A DNA stretch of 9,435 bases from contig JALNYK010000054.1 in the NCBI GenBank assembly GCA_023229845.1, positions 1-9,435 on the forward strand, written 5' to 3'. The notes under the pieces were generated by a model. That model searched no databases. It saw only the letters and a list, made by a program, of their open reading frames with translations, and was not told the DNA's origin. The first letter of the stretch is position 1, and every line of letters begins with the position of its first letter. A program made the position numbers and the translations under genes. Below are positions 1-4,717 of the stretch, piece after piece. Source of the DNA: Gallionella sp. (GTDB lineage: Bacteria; Pseudomonadota; Gammaproteobacteria; Burkholderiales; Gallionellaceae).

Positions 1-95
1 ATCGTGAAAGGGCGCTGCGGCAACTGGCCCTGCGCGCGGAAAAGATAGGGATGAAACTCGTCGCCAACGAGCAATTCGCTAATTCCGCTTTTTAG
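1..95 (+). CDS. C-terminal end of an unidentified protein (partial)
   Basis: Reading from base 3 gives 30 codons without a stop, ending in TAG at 93-95. The peptide begins RERALRQLALRAEKIGMKLV and ends in NSAF. It is a charged, probably helical tail typical of a real protein end, and the other two + frames close early (tga at base 5, tag at 46). The rest of the gene lies upstream of the window, so the family cannot be named; a transposase or DNA-binding protein tail is possible but only a guess. The stop lies 2 nt from the stop of the minus-strand gene at 98, so the two genes converge tail to tail with no room for a terminator between them. Confidence 0.5.
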   Translation, partial: RERALRQLALRAEKIGMKLVANEQFANSAF

Positions 96-97
96 AA

Positions 98-499
98 TCA
101 GTGAGTTGGGAGGTGTTTCTTAAGAGGCTCAATCTTGATTCCGCCTTCCTCAATCAGCTTCTGGATGTAATTGGCACTTTTTTCCAGCGACAACTGAGCC
201 ACCCCCGTTGCCAGCTTGCGAGCCTTGGAGATTGTGCCGTAGGCCTTGTAGATATCCTTCAAGTTTTTGATTGCCATAGCCCCCTTGGACAAATTCAGCC
301 CCGAGGAAGCGGCTGAAGCCGCCGCACTTCCACCAGAAGTGGCCACTGCCTTACCAATTTCAAAGGCCACATCGCCGACAATCCAGTCAGCGTTAGGGCC
401 GACAAGAGCAAACACTGTCTGGCCTGTCTTATTCGATATCCGCAAGACATTGGTATCTAGGTTGATTTTAGTTATTCCCAAATCTATATTGACTGGCAT
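98..499 (-). CDS. Hypothetical protein, 133 aa, unknown function
   Basis: I do not recognise this protein. The ATG at 499-497 is preceded by an AGGGAG ribosome binding site (507-512, minus strand) with 7 nt spacing, which supports both the gene and this start. Residues 1-35 look beta-rich and include the phrase LVGPNADWIVGD. Residues 40-75 are rich in Ala, Gly and Ser. Residues 75-125 look amphipathic and helical, with many lysines. There is no signal peptide and no clear membrane span. Base composition is visibly more AT-rich than lysC or recJ, which suggests horizontal acquisition. It lies 23 nt downstream of the smaller ORF at 523-750 and may be co-transcribed with it. A small secreted or toxin-like protein is conceivable, but nothing in the sequence proves it. 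Confidence 0.6.
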   Translation of the reverse strand: MPVNIDLGITKINLDTNVLRISNKTGQTVFALVGPNADWIVGDVAFEIGKAVATSGGSAAASAASSGLNLSKGAMAIKNLKDIYKAYGTISKARKLATGVAQLSLEKSANYIQKLIEEGGIKIEPLKKHLPTH

Positions 500-522
500 T
501 GCCGCACTCCCTTTCTCATCAA

Positions 523-750
523 TTAAATTGCCCGCAGAAGATCTAACTTGGCGGCCTTCTCTTGGGCGGCGACGTTTTGCAGATTATTTTCACTCTTGTT
601 TTTTTCGTATGCCACGTAACCAATCGCGCCGCTCACTTTTTGACGCAACAGGCTCGCGATAGTAACCAAAAATCCAAAATACAACGTTTGCCAAACCGGA
701 CAAATCTTTTGCAAAACTGGACCGTGATCGTCATTCCGGCCCTTCGTCAA
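523..750 (-). CDS. Doubtful small ORF, up to 75 aa, possible membrane segment
   Basis: The frame is open up to a TTG at 750-748, which gives MTKGRNDDHG at the N-terminus. These residues are encoded by a dispersed repeat-like sequence (about 731-762), so the start is probably artificial or the original 5' end was replaced. Later possible starts are a TTG at the twelfth following Leu region or the GTG preceding SGAIGYVAYE. The stretch LYFGFLVTIASLL could be a short membrane helix, followed by a charged tail (YEKNKSENN, then AAQEKAAKLDLLRAI). The ORF precedes the 98-499 gene on the same strand at a 23-nt gap, the best argument that it is real. No family is recognised. It may be a small membrane protein or the remnant of a longer gene. 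Confidence 0.3.
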   Translation of the reverse strand: MTKGRNDDHGPVLQKICPVWQTLYFGFLVTIASLLRQKVSGAIGYVAYEKNKSENNLQNVAAQEKAAKLDLLRAI

Positions 751-762
751 GCTCAGGACAGG
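731..762. repeat. Dispersed intergenic repeat fragment
   Basis: The segment reads TCATTCCGGC followed by CCTTCGTCAAGCTCAGGACAGG. This looks like a hybrid of two repeat types common between genes in proteobacteria: the GTCATTCCGGC family and the CTTCGACAAGCTCAGGACAG family. The first type recurs in this window at 1931-1957, at 2006-2032 and as a half copy near 9285-9297. Membership in the second family is from memory, not from a search. Confidence 0.5.
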
Positions 763-869
763 CTTTAGTTGCGATGGACGCGTTGCACCTCGCCACTTCC
801 TTCGCGGCTATAACCAGCCACTTAGCGCAGGTTTCATCGCGTTTAGTGGATTGGCTAGTAGTTCTATCA

Positions 870-912
870 AAGCCGCTCCTACGAAAACCGCCTCGCCCCG
901 TGGGAGCGGCTT
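870..912. repeat. Palindromic (REP-like) element
   Basis: AAGCCGCTCC at 870-879 pairs with GGAGCGGCTT at 903-912. The arms extend inward by ACG (881-883) against CGT (899-901) across one mismatch, leaving a 15-nt loop. The right side continues into TCAGCCGCGATGGGCGCG, a phrase typical of the GGAGCGGCTTCAGCCGCGA repeats known from pseudomonads and relatives. A degenerate relative may lie at about 800-825 (TTCGCGGCTATAACC). No gene is convincing in this part of the region. Confidence 0.6.
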
Positions 913-1142
913 CAGCCGCGATGGGCGCGTGGCGTCTCTCCGCGCCTTGGCGAAACAGTCTCATTAATTCGAAGAAATATTCGATCACAAAAAACCGAGC
1001 CGACGAGCGCTTCGGTTATCACATCCAAGCACCACGATTACAAAACGAAGGGGGCGAGGCTGTTATTTCTTCCCGCCATTGCCCGCGCAGTAAAAATTTT
1101 TAGCGGATCTATCAGGTTGGCGTAATACACACCAGCGCCAAG

Positions 1143-1175
1143 AAGGCCTATATACTTTTCAAAAAGGCCTATATA
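1143..1175. repeat. Pair of 12-bp direct repeats, 21-bp period
   Basis: AAGGCCTATATA occurs at 1143-1154 and again at 1164-1175. The 21-bp period is two helical turns. Each copy contains the palindrome AGGCCT and an alternating AT tail. The spacing would place two identical protein sites on the same face of the DNA, so a tandem operator is possible. No gene starts immediately downstream; ccdA starts about 150 nt further on. Confidence 0.55.
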
Positions 1176-1261
1176 TTTTTACCCGTCCGCCGCATTCCAC
1201 TAGCGACTACAATTGCGGCCTCGGACATCAAGAAAGTCAGAATATTCGCGCAACCCCCGGC

Positions 1262-1289
1262 TTGACCCCGACATAGTGACGCGTATGAT
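1262..1289 (+). promoter_or_regulatory. Candidate ccdAB promoter
   Basis: TTGACC at 1262-1267 as -35 and TATGAT at 1284-1289 as -10 are separated by 16 bp. Both are close to sigma-70 consensus. Transcription would start near 1295-1297, giving a leader of about 25 nt before the ccdA ATG. Confidence 0.6.
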
Positions 1290-1304
1290 TATGCGCATTC
1301 ATAC
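1283..1304. promoter_or_regulatory. Candidate CcdA/CcdAB operator (inverted repeat)
   Basis: GTATGA (1283-1288) and TCATAC (1299-1304) form a perfect inverted repeat with a 10-bp spacer that itself contains the palindrome ATGCGCAT (1291-1298). The left arm overlaps the -10 hexamer, so a bound repressor would block RNA polymerase. CcdA of plasmid F is a ribbon-helix-helix repressor of its own operon, and an operator in this position fits that. The match to this protein's true site is inferred. Confidence 0.45.
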
Positions 1305-1321
1305 CTGCATGAGTTGACGCC

Positions 1322-1573
1322 ATGAAAACCCATTACGACTCGACCGCCAAAAAAGGCCGGCTATCGTTGACGATCAATCAGAACCTGCTGGATCGTCTGG
1401 AGCCCTACAAGCATCAGGTGAATTTTTCGGCTCATGCCGAGCGCCTGCTTGCCCGGATGCTTGAAGAACTGGAAAACCGCGCCTGGGCGGAACGCAACGC
1501 CGAAGCGCTGGCTGCGCATGGCACGGACATCTCCGGCACCGGGCTGGCCGGTGCCGAGTTCGACCGGATTTGA
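1322..1573 (+). CDS. ccdA: CcdA-type antitoxin
   Basis: This 83-residue protein is the labile antitoxin of a type II toxin-antitoxin pair; it would neutralise CcdB and repress the operon. The N-terminal half (MKTHYDSTAKKGRLSLTINQ, then LLDRLEPYKHQVNFSAHAERLL) fits the DNA-binding ribbon-helix-helix domain of the CcdA family, with a beta strand LSLTIN followed by two helices. The C-terminal part (ENRAWAERNAEALAAHG..., residues about 51-83) fits the acidic, disordered toxin-binding tail, in which RAW.E.N.EA is a family signature. The length is normal (F CcdA has 72 residues). The ATG at 1322 lies about 25 nt after the predicted transcription start, with only a weak GAG element upstream. The toxin gene starts 3 nt after the stop, the usual antitoxin-first arrangement. 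Confidence 0.85.
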   Translation: MKTHYDSTAKKGRLSLTINQNLLDRLEPYKHQVNFSAHAERLLARMLEELENRAWAERNAEALAAHGTDISGTGLAGAEFDRI

Positions 1574-1576
1574 ACC

Positions 1577-1888
1577 TTGGCGCAATTCGACATCTATCCC
1601 AACCCGGGCATAAAGAAAACCGAGATACCTTATCTCGTCTCCGTCCAGAACGACCACATCACCAGCAAAACCGGGGCAACTGTAGTCATTCCGCTACGCA
1701 CCCATGCGCAGCCTGTAGAAATCATGGCCCCGCTGGTCGAGGTTCCCGGAATGGGGCAATTCGTTCTATCCACCGACGAGATTTTTGCAATCGACACCAC
1801 CAGACTCAAGCCCCCCGTCGCCAAGCTGGAAATGGTTGATCGCGCAAAAATCAAACCCGCGATAGACAAAATAATCGGTGAATACTGA
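1577..1888 (+). CDS. ccdB: CcdB-type toxin (gyrase poison)
   Basis: This 103-residue protein matches CcdB of plasmid F in length and layout: MAQFDIYPNPG at the start, then the family phrase VSVQNDHITSKTGATVVIPL at residues about 21-40. CcdB binds the GyrA subunit of DNA gyrase and traps it on cleaved DNA unless CcdA removes it. The start is a TTG at 1577-1579, 3 nt after the ccdA stop; no ATG or GTG gives a sensible protein, and residues 1-4 (MAQF) align with MQF of F CcdB. A TTG start without a strong ribosome binding site would keep toxin output below antitoxin output by coupled translation. The C-terminus is IIGEY, not the WGI end important for killing in F CcdB, so activity is not certain. 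The family call is strong. Confidence 0.85.
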   Translation: MAQFDIYPNPGIKKTEIPYLVSVQNDHITSKTGATVVIPLRTHAQPVEIMAPLVEVPGMGQFVLSTDEIFAIDTTRLKPPVAKLEMVDRAKIKPAIDKIIGEY

Positions 1889-1930
1889 CCAAGCCCGAGC
1901 TTCGGACTCCCGGCATCTCTAAAAGAACTC

Positions 1931-2032
1931 GTCGCACCGGCGAAGGCCGGTGTCCAGTAACAGACAGCGCAACGCGCTGACATAGAAGCACTTTAATGAA
2001 AAACACTGGATTCCGGCCTTCGCCGGAATGAC
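1931..2032. repeat. Composite palindromic repeat (BIME-like)
   Basis: Two copies of a GTCaTTCCGGCGAAGGCCGGaaTCCAG-type element face each other. The left copy (1931-1957) contains CACCGGC-GAAG-GCCGGTG (1935-1952). The right copy, in inverse orientation (2006-2032), contains ATTCCGGC-CTTC-GCCGGAAT (2010-2029). Between them CAGCGC-AAC-GCGCTG (1965-1979) forms a third hairpin. The unit lies between ccdB and the M50 gene, and in RNA could act as an attenuator or an mRNA 3'-end stabiliser for ccdAB. No T-run follows, so it is not a classical terminator. Confidence 0.75.
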
Positions 2033-2038
2033 GGAAAT

Positions 2039-2065
2039 TTGAATTTATAGCGATGCCCCGATAAT
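2039..2065 (+). promoter_or_regulatory. Weak promoter candidate for the M50-HlyD gene
   Basis: TTGAAT (2039-2044) and GATAAT (2060-2065) resemble -35 and -10 hexamers, but the 15-bp spacer is short. It is the only candidate I see between the composite repeat and the ATG at 2093. Read-through from elsewhere cannot be excluded. Confidence 0.25.
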
Positions 2066-2092
2066 GAACGACCAGAAACCGACCTGACTCCC

Positions 2093-4222
2093 ATGGCAAT
2101 TTCATTCTCCTCCGACCGCATCGTCCTGCCCGCCCTGCGCGAGGACATTTCCTTGCAGGCCGCACCGCCTGGCAGGGACGGTGCGCCCTACTGGAACCTG
2201 TACGATCCGGTGCGCAACAGTTTCTTCCGCATCGGCTGGATGGAGTTCGAGCTGCTGTCGCGCTGGCAGGCGGGGGCCAAGCCGGATGAGTTGTGTGCCG
2301 CGGTCTGCGCCGAGACGCCGCTGTCGGTCGAGCCGGAGGATGTGCTCGCGCTGCTGCAGTTCCTGCAGAACAATGAGCTGCTGCGCGCAGGCCAGCCGGC
2401 GCAACGCGACCTGCTGCTGAAGATCGCGGCGAGCCGCAAGCTGTCGGCGCGGAAGTGGCTGCTGCACCATTACCTGTTCTTCCGCATTCCGCTGGTGAAA
2501 CCGGAAGCCTTTTTGTCGCGCACGCTGCCCTATCTAGGCTTTCTATTCCGTCCGACGTTCTTTGCCTGGGTCGGCGCGCTATCGCTGGTCGGGCTGGTGC
2601 GCGTCGCTAACCAGTGGGACGAGTTCAGCCAGACCTTCATGTATTTCTTCTCCTGGCAGGGGGCGCTCCTGTACGGGTTGGCACTGATGCTGACCAAGAC
2701 GGTGCACGAGCTGGCTCACGCCTACACCGCGAAGCACTACGGGCTGCGCGTGCCGACGATGGGCGTGGCGTTCATGGTGATGTGGCCGCTGCTCTACACC
2801 GATACCTCCGAAGGCTGGAAGCTGAACTCGCGCCGCGCGCGACTGGCAATCGACGGTGCCGGGGTAGCGGCAGAACTGTGCCTCGCCGGGCTCGCGCTGC
2901 TGGCCTGGAGCTTCTTGCCCGAGGGGCCGCTGAAGAGCGCGGCCTATGTGCTGGCCGCGGTCACCTGGGTGAGCACGCTGCTGGTCAACCTGAATCCGTT
3001 CATGCGCTTCGACGGCTATTACCTGCTGATGGACGCGGTGGACATGCCCAATTTACAACAGCGCACTTTCGCCTTCGGCAAATGGCAGTTGCGGCGCTGG
3101 CTGATCGGTATCGATGAGCAGATACCCGAACCGGAATACGAGACGAAGAAACACTGGCTGATAACCTACGCCTACGCCACCTGGATCTATCGTCTGGTGC
3201 TGTTCGTCGGCATCGCGCTCGCGGTCTATTACTATTTCTTCAAGGCCGCCGGCATCATTCTGTTCATCGTCGAGATCGGCTGGTTCGTCGTGCTGCCGGT
3301 CTGGAAGGAAGTCGAAGCATGGCGTGGAATGCGCGAGAAATGGCAGGGCAACAAAGTGTCGCGGCGCAACGCCTGGCTCGCCGGAATCGCATTGCTCTGG
3401 CTGGCGATTCCTTGGCAATTCGACATCGGCGCGGAAGGCTACTGGCAGGCTGAGCCCTACACCCGACTCTATCCGCCGACGCCTGCGCGGCTGGAACAGG
3501 CGCTGGTGCGCGACGGGCAGACGGTAAAAAAAGGCGACCTGTTGTTCGTGCTCGCCTCGCCCGAATCGCTGTCGCGCCTCGCGGCCATCGACAGCCGCAT
3601 CGCAGGTGTCAAAAGCCAGCTCGCCGGTTCGGTAAGCAGCGCCACCCTGTTCGAAAACAGCCGCGTGCTGGAGCAGCAACTCGCCGCCGCCGAGGCCGAA
3701 CGCGCCGCGGAACTGGAAAACACCGCACGGCTGCGCATCGCAGCACCCCACGACGGCATCTTCCGCGACATGGGCCCCGGACTCCATCCCGGCGCATGGG
3801 TAGGCTCGCGCCAGAAGCTGGGACTGGTGCAGGGACTGGAAGGCACATCGGCGCAGGTGTACGTGAACGAAACCGAAGTCGCGCGCATCAAGATCGGCGC
3901 GCACGCCACGCTGATAACACGCCGGCCCGATGCGCAATCTCTGGACGCCGTGGTAACCGGCATCGACGAGACCACGACGCGCAGCCTGCCCGAGCCCATG
4001 CTGGCCTCGACCCATGGCGGAGAAATCGCCGTGCGCGAAGGAATGCAAGACAATGCGACACCGAACGAAGCGATATACCGTGTTACGCTGAAGGCACTGG
4101 GCGAAACCGGCAACGGGCAGATGACCCCGCTGATCGCCCATATCGACGGCGAACGCAGCAGCCTGCTCGGCGACTTCTTCCGCTGGCTGGCCGGACTGCT
4201 GATCCGCGAGAGCGGGTTCTGA
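2093..4222 (+). CDS. PqqD-like / M50 metallopeptidase / HlyD adaptor fusion protein
   Basis: A 709-residue inner-membrane protein. Residues about 30-100 (YWNLYDPVRNSFFRIGW..., ending LLQFLQNNELL) resemble a PqqD-like or winged-helix module. Residues about 145-440 form a multispanning site-2-protease (M50) domain: HELAH at 205-209 holds the zinc-binding histidines and catalytic Glu, and NPFMRFDGY at 301-309 carries the third ligand Asp307. Further hydrophobic spans lie near 355-405 and 427-441. Residues about 455-709 are a HlyD-type periplasmic adaptor: half-lipoyl motif DGQTVKKGDLLFVL (474-487), a short coiled coil (about 493-546), second lipoyl half IAAPHDGIF (549-557) and a beta-barrel part with VNETEVARI. 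Homologous fusions usually neighbour a second HlyD adaptor and a TolC-like channel and are linked to export of peptides or proteins; none is present here. No good ribosome binding site precedes the ATG. The substrate is unknown; the domain calls are firm for M50 and HlyD, moderate for PqqD. Confidence 0.85.
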   Translation: MAISFSSDRIVLPALREDISLQAAPPGRDGAPYWNLYDPVRNSFFRIGWMEFELLSRWQAGAKPDELCAAVCAETPLSVEPEDVLALLQFLQNNELLRAGQPAQRDLLLKIAASRKLSARKWLLHHYLFFRIPLVKPEAFLSRTLPYLGFLFRPTFFAWVGALSLVGLVRVANQWDEFSQTFMYFFSWQGALLYGLALMLTKTVHELAHAYTAKHYGLRVPTMGVAFMVMWPLLYTDTSEGWKLNSRRARLAIDGAGVAAELCLAGLALLAWSFLPEGPLKSAAYVLAAVTWVSTLLVNLNPFMRFDGYYLLMDAVDMPNLQQRTFAFGKWQLRRWLIGIDEQIPEPEYETKKHWLITYAYATWIYRLVLFVGIALAVYYYFFKAAGIILFIVEIGWFVVLPVWKEVEAWRGMREKWQGNKVSRRNAWLAGIALLWLAIPWQFDIGAEGYWQAEPYTRLYPPTPARLEQALVRDGQTVKKGDLLFVLASPESLSRLAAIDSRIAGVKSQLAGSVSSATLFENSRVLEQQLAAAEAERAAELENTARLRIAAPHDGIFRDMGPGLHPGAWVGSRQKLGLVQGLEGTSAQVYVNETEVARIKIGAHATLITRRPDAQSLDAVVTGIDETTTRSLPEPMLASTHGGEIAVREGMQDNATPNEAIYRVTLKALGETGNGQMTPLIAHIDGERSSLLGDFFRWLAGLLIRESGF

Positions 4223-4235
4223 TCCTCCGCAATTA

Positions 4236-4251
4236 GCCGCATATCAGCGGC
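4236..4251. other. Small hairpin after the M50-HlyD gene
   Basis: GCCGC (4236-4240) and GCGGC (4247-4251) flank a 6-nt loop 13 nt after the stop codon. There is no T-run on the + strand, so it is at best a weak or Rho-assisted end. Confidence 0.25.
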
Positions 4252-4313
4252 CGGATTCACCTCAGCCCAAAAGAAAAAGGGGTCAGGCATTTCTACCCGA
4301 CTCCTTGTTTATA

Positions 4314-4390
4314 TGGTGCGCCCGAAGAGATTCGAACTCCTGACCCCTTGGTTCGTAGCCAAGTACTCTATCCAGCTGAGCTACGGGCGC
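4314..4390 (-). tRNA. tRNA-Arg(ACG), distal copy
   Basis: On the minus strand the 77-nt gene starts GCGCCCGTAGCTCAGC and ends CGGGCGCACCA, so the CCA is encoded. The 7-bp acceptor stem is perfect. The anticodon stem CTTGG/CCAAG encloses loop CTACGAA, anticodon ACG (A34 would be deaminated to inosine to read CGU, CGC and CGA). The T arm has the usual GTTCGAATC. The sequence is identical base for base to the copy at 4469-4545. An intrinsic terminator lies between the two copies and I see no promoter in the 42 nt that remain, so the expression of this copy is uncertain. Confidence 0.95.
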
Positions 4391-4405
4391 GTGTGAAACT
4401 GTTGC

Positions 4406-4419
4406 TCCCTTTGCAGGGA
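4406..4419. other. Small hairpin upstream of the distal tRNA-Arg
   Basis: TCCCT (4406-4410) and AGGGA (4415-4419) with a 4-nt loop. It sits where a promoter for the distal tRNA-Arg would be expected; no -35/-10 pair is recognisable there. Confidence 0.3.
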
Positions 4420-4432
4420 TGTCTGATAAAAA

Positions 4433-4460
4433 CGGGTTAGATCATTTCTGATCTAACCCG
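4433..4460 (-). terminator. Intrinsic terminator between the two tRNA-Arg genes
   Basis: A perfect 10-bp stem, CGGGTTAGAT (4433-4442) with ATCTAACCCG (4451-4460), and an 8-nt loop. In the minus direction it is followed at once by TTTTTAT (4426-4432). It would end the tRNA-Ser/tRNA-Arg transcript 8 nt after the second gene's CCA end. Confidence 0.8.
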
Positions 4461-4468
4461 TGTAATTT

Positions 4469-4545
4469 TGGTGCGCCCGAAGAGATTCGAACTCCTGACC
4501 CCTTGGTTCGTAGCCAAGTACTCTATCCAGCTGAGCTACGGGCGC
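4469..4545 (-). tRNA. tRNA-Arg(ACG), proximal copy
   Basis: 77 nt on the minus strand, identical to the gene at 4314-4390, with encoded CCA (tgg at 4469-4471), acceptor stem GCGCCCG/CGGGCGC and anticodon ACG in loop CTACGAA. It follows tRNA-Ser(GCT) by 24 nt, and that spacer holds a small hairpin (AACAAC/GTTGTT, 4551-4565) likely to help processing of a shared precursor. The intrinsic terminator at 4433-4460 ends this unit. Confidence 0.95.
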
Positions 4546-4550
4546 ATCTA

Positions 4551-4565
4551 AACAACTACGTTGTT
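4551..4565. other. Hairpin in the tRNA-Ser/tRNA-Arg spacer
   Basis: AACAAC (4551-4556) and GTTGTT (4560-4565) form a perfect 6-bp stem with a 3-nt loop. It occupies most of the spacer and may be a processing signal in the dicistronic tRNA precursor. Confidence 0.4.
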
Positions 4566-4569
4566 ACCT

Positions 4570-4663
4570 TGGCGGAGAAGGAGGGATTCGAACCCTCGAT
4601 ACAAGTTTAAGCTCGTATGCGCCCTTAGCAGGGGCGTGCCTTCGACCACTCGGCCACCTCTCC
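4570..4663 (-). tRNA. tRNA-Ser(GCT)
   Basis: 94 nt on the minus strand with encoded CCA (tgg at 4570-4572). Acceptor stem GGAGAGG/CTTCTCC contains one G-U pair. The anticodon stem-loop ACGCCC-CTGCTAA-GGGCGC gives anticodon GCT, reading AGC and AGU. A long variable arm (ATACGAGCTTAAACTTGTAT) marks a class II tRNA, as expected for serine. It is the first gene of the minus-strand tRNA unit and sits just downstream of a strong promoter. Confidence 0.95.
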
Positions 4664-4674
4664 GAAGGCCGCGC

Positions 4675-4703
4675 ATATTAATGTAAACGTCCGGAAAGGT
4701 CAA
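4675..4703 (-). promoter_or_regulatory. tRNA operon promoter with GC-rich discriminator
   Basis: On the minus strand TTGACC (4703-4698) and TAATAT (4680-4675) are separated by exactly 17 bp. GCGCGGCC follows the -10 directly, the GC-rich discriminator typical of stable RNA promoters under stringent (ppGpp) control. Initiation would fall near 4667-4669, only a few bases before the mature tRNA-Ser 5' end at 4663. The promoter lies within 20 nt of the lysC stop. Confidence 0.65.
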
Positions 4704-4717
4704 ACTGATTATGCGAT

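Larger units (their letters stand above)
751..1260. other. Gene-poor region with repeats
   Basis: I see no credible gene here. The open frames of 85 and 109 codons read through the palindromic repeat and lack ribosome binding sites and recognisable protein features. Contents: the repeat tail near 751-762, the palindrome at 870-912, a perfect 12-bp palindrome TAAAAATTTTTA at 1091-1102, an inverted repeat TTGGCG/CGCCAA at 1117-1122 and 1136-1141, and two direct repeats of AAGGCCTATATA at 1143-1175. The region looks like eroded accessory DNA. Confidence 0.5.

Noticed and set aside
731..1103. Open frames of 85 codons (minus) and 109 codons (plus) in the repeat region
   Set aside because: Both encode the palindromic repeat itself (for example AAEAAPTGRGG and PVGAASAAMGA) and lack start signals.
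1143..1175. CRISPR-like repeats
   Set aside because: Only two 12-bp copies with a 9-bp gap and no further units; far too short for a CRISPR array.
3053..4141. Long minus-strand open frames opposite the M50-HlyD gene
   Set aside because: Their translations show no domains, while the + strand carries clear M50 and HlyD motifs. They are antisense shadows caused by codon bias.
4236..4280. Intrinsic terminator for the M50-HlyD gene on the + strand
   Set aside because: The hairpin at 4236-4251 is short and is followed by CCGGATTCACC, not by a T-run; the nearby A-rich tract is a T-tract only on the minus strand.
4314..4390. Phage or island attachment site at the 3' end of tRNA-Arg
   Set aside because: No direct repeat of the tRNA 3' end apart from the complete second tRNA gene, and no integrase gene in the window.
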